Shown piece after piece: positions 20,900-43,123 of a DNA stretch of 64,000 nt. The notes under the pieces were generated by a model. The model ran no database searches. It was not told the origin of the DNA and was given only the letters and a program-made list of their open reading frames with translations. The position numbers and the translations under genes are program-made. The stretch's first letter is position 1. Each line of letters starts with the position of its first letter. Source of the DNA: Eulemur rufifrons (lineage: Eukaryota > Chordata > Mammalia > Primates > Lemuridae); contig NC_091006.1 in NCBI RefSeq assembly GCF_041146395.1, positions 6,826,001 through 6,890,000 of the forward strand, read 5' to 3'.

Positions 20900-22210
20900 T
20901 GGCTTTTCCTCCGGCTAGAGCCCGTGAGAGGAGAGGGGAAGGATGGTGTGGCTTTTTTTGAAGTCAACTGATTCCTTCTAATACCTTCCCAGAGCTGAGC
21001 TGCCCTGCGGCGCTTACCTGGCAGGAAGTGACGTCACCGGGCCCGGCCGTTCACCTGCGAGGGCGGGGCCAGGTGAGGTCACCGGGTAGGAACCGGGAGA
21101 GCGAGTTCCCGGGCGTCAGGGGCGCGGCCCTCGCGTCCCGTCTCGGGCTCCCTGACCCAGCTCGCGGGCGCGGGCGGGGACGGGATGTTTCCGTCCCCAC
21201 GGGGCCGAGGCCGGCGGGAGGGGCCGCGCGGGGAGGACGGAATGTGCCGGAGCGCGAGCCCGGGCGGGCGGGGGCAGCCGGCGCTGCAGGGGACGGGGCG
21301 GGGACAGGTCGCCAACCCGGGCACCCTGGGGTCGCTGAATGCGGCCTTTCAGGACTTGAGCTGGGGGAATTAAGACTTTTTTGGAATGTTGCGGAAAGAG
21401 GCTTTAAAGTCTCCAGATTCTAGAATCTCAACGTTTTGGAATCTCAGAATCGTCTCCAGGCGATTTAGAATGGAGACGCTCAGAATCGCAGACGACTGCC
21501 GTTCTGGGACCCCGGAATGACAGCATCGTAGCCTGTTGGGACTCTAGAAGTTCGCAATTCCCGGATCTGGGCACCTCCGAACTCCGGGAGCCCCAGGCCT
21601 CAGGAAGTCGGCCAGGGGTCGGCTTCGCGAGACCGGGGGCCGGGTCGCGGCCGCGCGGCCAGACGGGCGGACTGGGAGCCGCCGCCTCGGACCATACAAG
21701 GCAAGAGGCCTCGGGCGCCGCCCCCGGGCTGGGGGGAGCCCTCGCCCGGAAGCCGCCCTGCGTCAGCGCCCGCGCCCCGCCCCCCGCCGGCCTCCTCCCT
21801 CGACCCCTCTTCCCTCTCCCCTCCTCTCCCTCCCCTCCTCCTCCCCCCAACTTCCCCTCCTCTCCTCCTTTCTCCACCCTCACCCCGCCTACTCCTGCCT
21901 CTCACTTCCTCCTCTGTGAACCCTCCTGCCCTTCCCCCGCTTTCTGTTCTCTCCCCTTCTCCGGCTCGACCCCTACCCCTTTCCTCCTCTCCCCCTGCCT
22001 TCCAGCCTCCTCTTCCTCTTGTCCCTTACCCTTCCACTCCTTCCAGTCCTCCTTCTCTGCTTTCCTCCACCCTTTCCCTGCCCTCTCACTCCCCATTGTC
22101 CCCTCTCACTCCCCATTGTCCCCTTCCCCTCCCCAACCCCTCCTCCTCTTCCTCTCTCCCCTTTTCCCCTCCTCAAACCTTCCTTGCTCTCTCCTGCCTC
22201 CGTGGCCCTC
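20900..22210. other. CpG-rich block followed by a long pyrimidine tract
   Basis: 21010-21780 is strongly CpG-rich with no recognisable coding exon. 21780-22210 is almost purely C/T on the plus strand and includes a tandem 18-base duplication (ctctcactccccattgtc) at about 22082-22121. No gene found. Confidence 0.6.
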
Positions 22211-22639
22211 TCCTACTGCCCACTGGCGTACTTAGACCTTTGGTCTCCTCTTCCTGGAAACAGCCTCCCTTGTGGGAAAGGGCTCAGGCCCTTGAAATGT
22301 AGGAAAGGGTTAGGAGAGAGAAGGAGCTAGAAACCCAGAGACCCGAAGGCTTTGGAGAGGCCGAGAGCAAGAGCAAGCAATGCAGAGACTTTTGCAGAAA
22401 CAGACTTGAACACTGAAAGAACAAGAAGAGAGAGAGATCTCTGGTCCTTCCTTCAGCCAAACACATTCTCTGCCCTTTCAAAAATACAAAACAAAACGAA
22501 AGAAACTCTCAAGTAAGAAAATGACACCTACCACCAGCTACCAGTGCTCAGGCCACATACGTGGGAGTCCCTTTGACTCCTCTCTCAAACCCACACCCCG
22601 GCCAACAGCAACCCTGTCTGATCTACCCTTAAAATATCT

Positions 22640-22915
22640 GCTGGCTGGAAAGGCAGGAGGCAGGAGGGGAGAGGTGGGAGGATCCCTTGAAGCCAGGAGT
22701 TTGAAACCAGCCTGAGCAACATAGCGAGACACCTTCCATGTCTAAAAAAAATACCGGTGCGGTGGCACCTGCCTGTAGTCCTAGCTACTAGGAAGGCTGA
22801 GTGGGAGGATGGCTGGAGCACTACGGTTCGAGGCAGAAGTGAGTTGTGATCGACACGTTAGCCTGGGTGACAGAGCAAGACCCCATGTCTTGAAAATAAA
22901 ATATAAATAGATCTA
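22640..22915 (+). mobile_element. Old AluJ-like element
   Basis: Contains 'gtgggaggatcccttgaagccaggagtt' and the right arm 'ggtggcacctgcctgtagtcctagctacta', but lacks the lemur-type middle insert. Heavily diverged dimer with a mixed A tail. Confidence 0.7.
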
Positions 22916-23189
22916 GAGTCTACCCTCCAGTCCTCATCCCCCACGATGCTCACCCTGGACCTATCCCACTTGTACCTTCATAGCAGCCGTCCCCCACTCC
23001 CCCGGTCTCTGCTCCTGCCTCTGCCCTCGGTCTCTTTCCCCATATACACACACACGGGACAATCAAAGGAAACCTGTTAGGAGACCTGAGTCAGTTCACA
23101 TAAAAGTCCTAAGTCCTCTCCACAGTTCACAGTTCACGCAGTCTGTCTCCTGGCTGCTGCCCTTCCCCTCTGCCCTAGTTATACTGGCT

Positions 23190-23600
23190 TCCAAACTGCT
23201 CCACCAACAAGTCTAGTCTGGCATGCTTCAGCCACAGGGCCTTTGCACTAGCTGTTGCCTCTGCCTGGAACACTCCCCCTGGGGTCCTCGTGGCTCACTC
23301 TCCTCCTTCAGGTCTCTGCTCAAATGTTGCCTTCTCAGTGAGACTGTCCTTGACCACTACTATTGCAAACTACACCCCATCTCCTAGTCCCCCCTCCTCC
23401 CTGCTTTCCTTTCCCCATGACATTTATTTACCTAACACAGTGTACTTAATTCTTATGTTCCTAGCAATCTGCCTCCCCACTAGAATGTCTAGTCCTAGGG
23501 GTAAGGGTCTACTTAGTCACCGCTGTGTTAGCCACACCTAAAAGGAGCCAGGCACATAGTATTCAATACTTGACGAAAAAAAATGTCGACTCAGAAACAG
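23190..23600 (+). repeat. L2 LINE 3' end
   Basis: 'cagccacagggcctttgcac', 'tgcctggaacactcccc', 'tctctgctcaaatgttgccttctca' and 'gccaggcacatagtattcaat' follow the L2 3' consensus in order. Confidence 0.8.
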
Positions 23601-23904
23601 AGAGGAAAAGTAGTTTTGGTTTTCAACAGAGGTTTGAAAACTCCAAGACAGAAAAACATAAAGAAAAAGGCACTCACTATATGTACCATTTGCAGGACAG
23701 AAACGTCTCTACAGAAGTCTTGAACTGAGATTTGCAGACTCCATTCAATACCCAAGGCATCTAATAAGAGGCGATACCACCCCCTGGCGGCTAGGACGGA
23801 AACAGCATCTTCCCACAATACAGAATATCCGACCAACCGTCCCAAAGCCCTGAGAATCTTTCCAGCCTGAAAATTCAAAAGGTGGAAATGTTCATTCCTC
23901 TAAG

Positions 23905-24186
23905 TCTGCGCTCCCCAACCCCCGGGCCGCAGAGCTCCGCCGCCGTCACACCTCTCAGTCGGTGGGAAAATTGTCTTCCATGAAACTTTGGAAGCGGGGG
24001 AAGGGGGCCGCGCTGCAGAAGGTGAGCAATGGGCGAAGGAGCGAAACTTCATCTGTATTTACAACCGCTCCCCATCGCTCGCATCACCGCCTGAGCTACG
24101 CCTCCCCTCCCCACCCCCACCATCCCCGGAAAGATTGTCTTCCATGAAGCCAGTCCTTGGTGACGAAAAGATTGAGAACCACTGCA
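23905..24186 (+). mobile_element. MER1/Charlie-type hAT DNA transposon remnant
   Basis: Starts 'gcgctccccaacccccgggc', continues 'gtgagcaatgggcgaagg...cttcatctgtatttacaacc' and ends 'gtcttccatgaagccagtccttggtgacgaaaag...gagaaccactg', which is the MER1-type pattern. Non-autonomous and internally deleted. Confidence 0.75.
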
Positions 24187-24248
24187 AGTGATGTAGATAT
24201 TTTGGTTGCTTTATAAGACGTCTAAATTCATAAAATCTGGTGAGAACT

Positions 24249-24252
24249 AAAA
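24249..24252 (-). terminator. Pol III terminator of tRNA-Ile(UAU)
   Basis: Four T on the minus strand, one base past the tRNA 3' end, the minimal mammalian Pol III termination signal. Confidence 0.8.
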
Positions 24253-24253
24253 C

Positions 24254-24346
24254 TGCTCCAGGTGAGGATCGAACTCACAACCTCGGCATTGCTCCGCTCG
24301 CACTGTCATATAAGTACCGCGCGCTAACCGATTGCGCCACTGGAGC
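24254..24346 (-). tRNA. tRNA-Ile(UAU), intron-containing
   Basis: A 93-base gene on the minus strand. The seven-base acceptor arms pair (GCTCCAG with CTGGAGC), followed by discriminator A; CCA is not encoded, as expected in eukaryotes. The A box (TGGCGCAATCGGTTAG) and B box (GGTTCGATCC-like: AGTTCGATCC) are intact. Anticodon UAU is read at 24310-24312. A 19-base intron (24290-24308) sits at the canonical position one base 3' of the anticodon. It decodes the rare AUA codon. A human tRNA-Ile(UAU) gene lies in the same interval of chromosome 19, so this is the orthologous locus. Confidence 0.97.
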
Positions 24347-24389
24347 TCCGGCCGCACCCCCGCGCCGCAGATTACTTCAGTCGTTCAGA

Positions 24390-24460
24390 GCCACGTGACC
24401 TCACTGGACAGCTCCGCCCTGTATTACATATGCAAATAGAAATCTTTGGGTTGACCAATA
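24390..24460. promoter_or_regulatory. E-box / octamer / CCAAT cluster upstream of the tRNA
   Basis: CCACGTGAC (E-box) at 24391-24399, a perfect octamer ATGCAAAT at 24430-24437 and CCAAT at 24456-24460. It is 45-115 bases upstream of the minus-strand tRNA. Function unknown; could serve the tRNA or an unannotated transcript. Confidence 0.4.
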
Positions 24461-24599
24461 GGAGAAAGCGCATGAACAGTTCCGGCTTCTCACGCCTCGC
24501 AGGCCCTTGCTGTAAAAGGGAAAAGTCAGTGAGGCGCTTGGAATGTGAGGGAGTAGCCTGCCTGGGGACTCGCCTCCTCATGAATATTCAGAATCAGGG

Positions 24600-26156
24600 G
24601 AAGAGGGGTCTTAACCCTTCGCTGGCGGGCTGGCCGGAAGGTGGCCCCTCCCCCCCACAGGCGGGAACAGGATGTGAGCCCGAGCGGCAGGGGGGAGGGG
24701 AAGCCCCGGGCGACCGCCCCCCGCCCCACAGCTGGACCGAACTCTCTAGCCCCAGATGTGGTGTCGCCGCCGCCGTCACCGGAGCCCCATGCCACCCATC
24801 CAAGAGTCCGAGGGGTCCAAAATCTCGGACCCGGGCGCCCAGAATTTCTGCATCGCGTCTTGAGAGACCCCGCAATCCAGGCCCCTGCGCCCAGTTTAGA
24901 GGACTTCAGATATCCAAGTGCCCAGCGCCCCCTCCTGGAGCGCCCGGGAGTCCGGGACTTCGGCCCAGTGGGACCCTGGAGGGCGACCGTCCCGCATCCC
25001 GGTTGGACGAAGTCAGGATCCAGGACCAAAGATTCCTTCCAGGGCTTCCGAGAAATTCGATTCGAAGACCGCCAGGTTAGAGGAATTTGAGAGCCAGGCC
25101 GCTAGCGCTCCGACCAGTCTGGGGCTGCAGCGTCGACCACTTCAAGCGGACACAGGAATTTGGGACCCCCGGGCGGTGATTTAATCCCTGCCCCTAGAGT
25201 TAGGGAAACTCGAGGATCCATCCGCCTACCACCATCGCGGCCCTACCTAGAGGACTCAGGAATTTGGGTCCCCAGCGCCCCCATCTTAGCCTCCAGAGTC
25301 GAGGCTCTTAGAATTCCCTATTGAGAACACCAAGAGATTCGGACTGCTGGACCCCACTCTCCGGAAGACCCGGATTCTGGTTCCTGGAGTCTGAAAGCCT
25401 GAAGTTCACGCCCCTGAGTCTGGGCTCCGCACTCCCCAGGGACCGCGTTCGGGTCGAATAGAAAGCCGGCTGCCGCGGCCCGGGCCGGAGGCTCCCCGGG
25501 AGGTGAGGGGGGAGGCGAGGGGCCCCGGCGGCCTGGGGGAGGGGGCGGCGCCGCTGCTGAACAATGAGGGGGCGTGCCGGCGGGGGCCGAGCCCGAACGC
25601 CGGCGGGAGTTAGGGGCTGGAGGGGTGCGGGGAGGCTCTGGGGAGGCTACGGCTGTGGGGCCGGCGATCGGGACGCGGGGGGACTGGCTGGAGGGGGATC
25701 GAGGGCTCAGGGCCAGCGCCCCGGCGCGCAGTCCCTGGCGGGGGAGGGAGCCGTCTGCAGGACCCTGGCATCCGGTCCCCCAGCCTCCGCCCTCCCCTGG
25801 GACCCTTCGGCCTCCCGCCCACGGCTTTTCCCAGCCCTGCCCCTCGCCCTCCGCTCCAGCCGGAGCCCGAGCATTCCCAGGATCCTGAGCCTGCGCCCCA
25901 GACAGACGGGGCTCCTAGCTTCTGCGACTCTGCTGTCTTCACTCTTCTTTGTCTCAACCTTTCCATCTTTTTCTCTACGTTTCCTCTCCTGGTCCCCCTT
26001 TTTCTGTCACTTTGCCTGTGCTTCCCCCATTAGTTACTCCCAGGGACTCCTTCCTGGATTTAGACTGCGCTCCTGACTCCCAGCCCCCAGCCTGAGAGCT
26101 TGGGCGGCAGGGAAGCTTATGGGGTCCTGATCTCCAAGCAGCGGGTCTTTCTGCAG
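24600..26156 (+). promoter_or_regulatory. PLEKHG2: PLEKHG2 CpG-rich promoter region
   Basis: GC-rich throughout. 24770-25440 is built from degenerate 'ggacttcggcccc / aatttgggtcccc' phrases. 25440-25760 is the CpG island core. CCCGGGAG followed by GTGAGG at 25503 is a good donor for a non-coding first exon ending at 25502. Exon boundaries here are inferred only. Confidence 0.5.
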
Positions 26157-26176
26157 GGCTGCTGCGCCGCTCAGCC

Positions 26177-34505
<8,329 letters not shown>

Positions 34506-34974
34506 GAGGGGACATGGGGCTTCCCAGAAAGCAAGGACTCAAGCCAGATGCCACAGACCCTCAGAACTTCACTCAGACGTCCAGACACTGAACACAGGTC
34601 TAAAATTGCTACAGCTTTCCAACTCCTGGGGTCTGCCTTGGGGAATGGCCCTTTTTGCCTTGATACAACAGGGGTGGGGAAGGGATGTCATTAATATCTT
34701 ATTCATTCGCATTGTGGAATTACGTGTGTTTTCCATTCTGGAGGTGGTGGCGGGAGATGACAAGACAAGGAATGGGAAGGTCTGACACAGAACAAATCAG
34801 TCGTTCTGGAAATCTGAGAATCTCAAACTCCTTTAAGAATGATTAGAAAGTGGACCCACTACAATTTGTACAATTTGGTATATGATTTCATGGGGTTTAT
34901 GAACTGCGGGATTGATGTCCATCCAGGAAAGCAAAGGAAAGCCCTGGAAATTCACGGCCTTAGCAATTCATGCA

Positions 34975-35350
34975 GTTCGTGTGTCCCACCCATTCATCTC
35001 ACCCACCCCCGCCATCTCTTCATCTGTCCATCCAGCTGTCCTGCCATCTCTCCCTCTTTGTCCACCTGTCCTTCTAATCGTTATCTCATCTATCTGCCTT
35101 TCTTGTCCAGCTGTCTCTACCCTATCCGTCCGTCCATCCTTCATCATCCTGCCCCCATCCAGCATTCCATCCCCCATCAATCCATCGATCCCTCTCCCAT
35201 CCCACGTACTCACCTTCTCCACCCAGCACCCTCCATTCAGCCGTCCCTCCCTCCTTCCCTACTCTGTGTCCATTCGTCCATCTGTTCAGTATCCATACTG
35301 GCTCCGTACACCTCATTCACCCAGCCATCCATCGAACCATCTCTAAAGCC
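34975..35350. repeat. Degenerate CCAT/TCCA tetranucleotide region
   Basis: About 375 bases of imperfect 'ccatc', 'tccat', 'gtccatcc' units with strong C/T bias. An old microsatellite, still partly ordered. Confidence 0.75.
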
Positions 35351-35924
35351 CTCCTTAATTGGATTCTTCTGGGTCTACGTTCCTTCAGAGACTGTTCCTT
35401 GCTAACAGCAGGGTGGATCAGGTTTGGGCTTAGGGAAGAGTCTGTCCCACATGTCTGATTTCCCTTGGCAACCCTCCCCCCGACCATCCTCATGAAAATC
35501 CCAGTTCTTGTGCCCACCCACATGCGTCAGATCTGTCACCCTCCCCCACAGTTTGAGGCCTCTACAATTCCTCCACATGCCCCCTCCGCCTGCACATAAT
35601 TGAGGTTGCAGAGACAAAAGGCTTTTATGTTAGGGTCCTTCTGCCCCTTGCTCCAGCAGTGGTATGCCCAGCGAGAAGCATAATTTAAGCAGTTTCTTTG
35701 GTGATATTAGCTTTCATCAAACACTTAACCTCTTGCGGGTTTGAACCTCTGACACTGAAGTCATCGTTCTAATCACAGATCCCCAGGATCTAGTCCCAAC
35801 CTACTGAATCACAACCTCTGGGGCAGAAGCCTAGGAATCTGACATTTTAGCAATCGGCTACAGCAAAAAAGCTGAGCTATATTGAGTACTAACCACATAT
35901 TAGGAGCTTACAGTCGCTTTGTAT

Positions 35925-36090
35925 GAACTTGCTCGCTGTGAGTCCTCACAACATCCCTAAAAGGTAAGTGAGGATGGTTTTTAATCCTCATTTTAGAGAT
36001 GAGGGAACTGAGGCATAGAGCAGAAAAGGGACTTGCCCAAGTCGCACAGCTGGGAGTCCACACAGCCTGGCTGTGCTCTTCAATTTGTGT
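35925..36090 (-). repeat. MIR element, antisense
   Basis: 'cattttagagatgagggaactgaggc', 'gacttgcccaagtcgcacagctggg' is the reverse complement of the MIR core. Confidence 0.85.
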
Positions 36091-37365
36091 GTCCTGTCCT
36101 GGTGCTCTTGCCACTGGGGATACAAGAGGGAGCACTGCCTTGCCTGGCTGATGTTTGTAGCACGGTGCTCCATGGGCCCGGGGGTTCTGATGCTCAGCTG
36201 AGGAAGGTGGCCGGCACAGGCCTGGCTCCGTAAACGTTAGCTGCTGGTTTCTACTCATTGTTTACTGAAGGCTACTGTGCGTCAGGGCCTGGGCTGAGTC
36301 CTGGGGGCCCCTATAGTGGCCGAAGTGGACTCCTCAGCCTGAAATGACCGAGGACTCCGTGTTGCTGCCTCCCAAGGTCAGGACCCAGGCCGGCCTCCCC
36401 TCCTCCGTCCCCGCCGCACATTCCCAGCCGCCTCCAGCTGCACATTCCCTGAAGGAAAGTTCCCAGCCTGGCTTGGGCTCCCAGCGGCGCCGCCGGAATT
36501 CCCGGTATTCGAGGAGGCAGGGAGGGAGAAGGGGCTGTCTCCTTCAAGGCCTGGAGTGGGGAAGGAGAGGCGAGCCCCCTCTCCAGATGTGTCCCAGCTG
36601 TGCCTCTGGGAGGGAGCCAGGAGCCTCAATAAGGGGGTCTGTGGACCCTCTGGGAGAACCATGGGCGCCAGGCCCGCCTCTGTCCATTCCTCCTGGCGTC
36701 CGTGAATTCCATTCCTCCCTCCGGCCCAACTCCTACCTCGGCTTTGTGGCCCCAGTTCCACCGCCTCCTCAGGAATATCTTTCTTGCTGGCCTGCCACAG
36801 TGACAGCCCAATCCTCTTTAGAGCTACAGCCAAATCAGGCTCAAAAAGGATAAGGGTGGTGCCGATGCTCTCTTTGGGACGTTTGGGTTAATGCCAGCTA
36901 AACCCAGTTAACCCAAGTTAACTCCAGCTCCAGTGCAAAACTTGGCAAGCTGCAGAACATTATTTTGCTAGTAGGGGTTTTCTCAGGTAACATGGGGACA
37001 CCCACTCACCGGGCTCACAGGGATGTAGATACATCCAACAGCACAGCCTGGCACCTAGCTGATGCACCATGGACCCTCTCCTTTCCTTTTGGGTATCCTC
37101 CAAGTCAGAGCTGTCCCATACGACTTTCCTCCATGATGTTGTTCTGTCATCAGTGCTGCCAGCTGTGGCAGCCATACGTGGCCTCTGAGCACCTGAAGCG
37201 TGGCTATAGTATCAAGTAGGGTGGACATATACAAAAAAGGCAAGTGCACGGAAAGTCTCAAGTTTGTAAAACTTTCTCCCTCAATCAACATTCAAGTGCA
37301 GCACTTCCCAACAGGCAGAGTGCTGGTATTGGAAATAGAGATTACGCCCTTGTGAATCACAGCTA

Positions 37366-37560
37366 CAGTAAGTCCTTCTTAACATCGATGGGTTTTTGGA
37401 AACTGTGACTTTAACTGAAAATTCGTATAATGAAACCATTTTTTCCCTCGTTGTGATGAAACAACGCTGAAGGAAACCACTGTTATTCTAGGACCTGTTT
37501 GTTGTTCGTGTTTTGCTTAAAGTCGCAGTTTCCAAGAATCTATCCATGACATCAAGTGAG
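37366..37560 (+). mobile_element. DNA-transposon end, probably Tigger type
   Basis: Begins 'acagtaagtccttcttaaca', then 'ttttggaaactgtgacttt' and 'gtataatgaaacc', matching from memory the 5' end of a TcMar/Tigger-class element. Only one end is visible. Confidence 0.5.
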
Positions 37561-38084
37561 GAGTTCTTGCCCAACTCCTACTCCAGCAGCAGTTTTTCCA
37601 TTGTTTGTGACTTCTTGGGAAAGGGAAATGGGCTGTGGTCACTGCAGTGCCCCCAGATCAGCACAGGGGTTCAAGGGGAGCGAATGACAAATAAGGAGAT
37701 AAACGTCAGAAAACTAAGTCAACAAGACAGGGTCCCCCAGCTTATTTCCTACTCCGGCAGACACTGGCTCAGATGTCATCTCTCCCAAGGAGTGTGGGCC
37801 ACTTGACCTCTCCAGGTTAGGTCAAGTACCTCTTGTGGGTCCCACAGTCCCCTCTGCTTTTCCCATAAGTGGGGTACCCTGAGCACTCTCCCCAAATTAG
37901 GGCCACACAGTAGGGACAGGGGCTCTTGGGCAGATCTGTGGCAGCCTAACATGGCGGTAAGAACCTGGACTCTTCCATAACTCAAATGCCTGTCTGAATG
38001 CCACTTATTTACTACTGTATGTGCACTTAAGTGTTGATCAGTTAAAACCAATTTGATGGCAAGTATATGGTGCCCGTGGGGCTT

Positions 38085-38180
38085 TGAATGCCACGCCTTC
38101 CTTTTACTGCGTGCCCTTGGGCAAGCTACCTCCTAGTACTTTTCCTTTCTCCTGTAGAAAATGGGGGAAAACACCTAAAG
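38085..38180 (+). repeat. MIR fragment
   Basis: 'gcgtgcccttgggcaagctacctcc' with 'tgtagaaaatggggga' is a short MIR core. Confidence 0.55.
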
Positions 38181-39030
38181 GTGACTTTTACTCCACAAGC
38201 AACACTACTTTTAGGTATTCCCTACGTCCACACCAGTGCTGTTCCACACAACTGTTGACGACGGAAACATGCTGTGTAGCCTGGCGTGGCAGCTTAGAGC
38301 TCACTATACATTGGCTCCTATCACACAGCAGGCACAACAGACAAGTCCTTAGACCCCACAAAGAGCAAGCTGCCACGCTGAGCACAGTGGGGACTTGCTT
38401 TAAAGAGGACAGTGAGGGCCTTTCACCAGGAGGTACTGTTGACACCCAAAGGATGAAGCCAGTCATGAGAATAACATACAAAGACCCTAATGGGAAAGAA
38501 CAGAAACAAAGGTTGACATGGCCTGGATAGTGACTGGAGAAGATGGGGGATTTCTTAAGCCTGAGGATCCCCCTTCCCGCCAGGTCTTAATACCTACACC
38601 ACAAACTGGAATTAAAAAATACTCTTCTCCTAATGCAGGCATGGCCCTTAGTTGCTGATTTCACAGATTCCACCCAGGTAGTTTCTCTCATTGTTTTTGA
38701 ATGAAAGATTACTGACCTTACACATTGCCTCTGCTCTTCCCTGACATACCATTAAAACAGCAGCAAACGGATTGAAACAATAAACCTGCAAGGACAACTC
38801 ATATCCACCAAGGTCTGCCTACGCACCGGACTCTACTGGAGGTGTAAGTGGACAGAGACTCCCCACTCCCCACCCATCCACACTAAGCCCAGGGTGATCA
38901 CTTTTGAGAGGGGTTAAAATCCAGACTGGCAACAGGCTGAGGGCGTTTCCTGTGTTTCGTCTGGTAAAAGATCCACTACCACAGAAGACCACAACACAGT
39001 CCTTAAAACCTTAAAATGCTACAACCATTT

Positions 39031-39036
39031 TTTATT
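39031..39036 (-). terminator. RPS16: RPS16 polyadenylation signal
   Basis: AATAAA on the minus strand only 32 bases past the stop codon, giving the very short 3'UTR typical of ribosomal-protein genes. Confidence 0.9.
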
Positions 39037-39067
39037 ATACAGGTGAACCCCGATCCTCGTGATGGGC

Positions 39068-41529
<2,462 letters not shown>

Positions 41530-41573
41530 GGTGACGGGCGTAGACCGAAGCTCCTCACCGCGAGGTTCCACAG

Positions 41574-41583
41574 CCGGAAAAGG
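41574..41583 (-). promoter_or_regulatory. RPS16: RPS16 5' TOP start
   Basis: CCTTTTCCGG on the minus strand 45-55 bases before the start codon: a terminal oligopyrimidine start, as used by ribosomal-protein mRNAs for mTOR-dependent translation. Predicted transcription start near 41583. Confidence 0.75.
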
Positions 41584-41929
41584 AAGGCGCAGGCCTAACC
41601 AGGCCGCTTTTCAGGGTCTGCGCAGGCGCTTTGAGCGCTGCGTCGCGAAGGGATGGAGCTTTACGGCTCACGTTATAGCTAGGGGGCGGGGCCTCAGATT
41701 TACGGCGGGAAGGCCGCCTGGACCTCAAAGAGGGCGGGACCTGGGAGGCGGAAGGAGTGGGGCCTGAGGAGTGCAGCGTGGAGACCGAGGACAGCCTGGT
41801 GGCGGACAGACGTGTGGCGAACAGCCTCGGTGCTTGTTGGCTCTCGTTTGCATTCCGGCTCTCTAATAATATTAATATAATCGATTCTCACCCTCGCGCC
41901 ACCTGTAATCTTTCTCTCCTCTAGATTCC

Positions 41930-42520
41930 CTCCTCTCAGAATTCCCCTCCATCAGAATCTTCCTTCCCGAATCCACTGCAAGAAATCTGTCTGGATTCCC
42001 AGAATCCTATCCCCCTTAGAACCCACCTCCCTCGAGAGTCTTCTCCCGGAATCGTTTCTCCCCAGAGACCCCTCCCCCAGAATCTACCTTTCATCAGAAT
42101 TTGCCTCCTTCCCGAGTCTCCTCTGTCAGAATCTCCGTCTGCCATAATCCTCTCAGAAACCCGTCCCCAAATGCCCCTCCTCTGAGCCCTCACCCTAGAC
42201 TCCTTTCTCCGTGACTCGCCCTCCACTCAGGGTCCACTTCACCCAGCCAGCCTCCCCAGAATCTTCCTCTCCTCAGAACCCGCCAACCCTGGAATCTCCC
42301 TCTCCCAGCAAATCCCGGAACACCCACCCCCAGAATCCCCTTTTACAAAATCTTCCTCTCTCCCAGAGACCCCTCCCTCAAAATCTGCCTTTCCCCAGAA
42401 TTTACTTCCCTTTAGAGACTCCTCCCAAGTAACTGCCTCCCCTGGAACTTTCCTCTCCTTAGAATCCCCCTCTCCTCAGAGCCATCCGGCCAGAATTCCC
42501 TTCTTCAGGGTCCGTACCCG
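41930..42520. repeat. Degenerate 'AGAATC' minisatellite-like tract
   Basis: About 25 irregular units of 20-30 bases with the core 'ccccagaatctxcctcc' or '...tcagaaccc' along nearly 600 bases. Pyrimidine-rich and far from any exon. Confidence 0.7.
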
Positions 42521-43121
42521 AGAATCTCTTTGTCCAGAATCCCCCAAATCATCTCTTTACTCTCCCCAATATCACCTTCCACGCTAGCCTCCTCCCCACT
42601 GAATTCTCCATCCCCAGTCCCCCAAGTCCCATCTGAGGAAGCCCAAGATTGTCCCCTGTTTCCTCCCCAGATGCCCCCCCCCAAGATTCTTCCCAGCCAA
42701 GAGGCTCCTCTCTTAGGGCCTGAGGGAGCCCACAGTTGCCTCAGTTTCTCTGGCAGCACAGGGTCTGGGGTCCAAGGTTCAAAGGGGTGTGGTGGCCACA
42801 GAGGGTGGAGACTGGAGGGCAGGTCTGGGGCCACAGAGAAGAGCCTCCAGCCCAGAGTCCAGCTCCAAAAGGGTGAGACAGGGAGAGGGGTTGTGGGGTG
42901 GAAGGAAGGGAGCGCCCAGAGGCAGATCTGGGGGGACACAGACACAGTACAAGAGAGGTAGGCACACATGGAGAGGGAAAGACGAAGGGAGCAAGAGAGA
43001 AGAAAAGGAGAAAAGAGAGTTACTGGAGTAGTCAGAGATTGACCAAGAAAACACAAGCCCGGTGACAGAGATTTGAAGGCAGAGAGGTCAACGCTTAGAG
43101 GGAAAAAAAAGACAGATCCAG

Positions 43122-43123
43122 GT
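43122..43123 (+). other. IL15L: Candidate donor of a 5' non-coding IL15L exon
   Basis: A consensus CAG|GTAAGC lies about 425 bases upstream of the first coding exon's acceptor, at the end of a purine-rich stretch. It could close an untranslated first exon. This is inference; another candidate donor (GAG|GTAGGC) is near 42958. Confidence 0.25.

Larger units (their letters stand above)
34506..38990. other. Intergenic DNA between PLEKHG2 and RPS16
   Basis: No gene found. Contains the PLEKHG2 3'UTR start (no clear AATAAA within 1 kb), a degenerate CCAT/TCCA tetranucleotide region, MIR fragments and a Tigger-type fragment. 36360-36520 is GC-rich with palindromic STAT-like 'ttccctgaaggaaa' and 'ttcccggtattcg'. 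A plus-strand AATAAA is at 38779-38784. Confidence 0.5.

Noticed and set aside
36344..36853. 169-codon open frame on the plus strand between PLEKHG2 and RPS16
   Set aside because: No splice context, low-complexity Arg/Pro composition from a GC-rich segment, no family resemblance. Likely chance.
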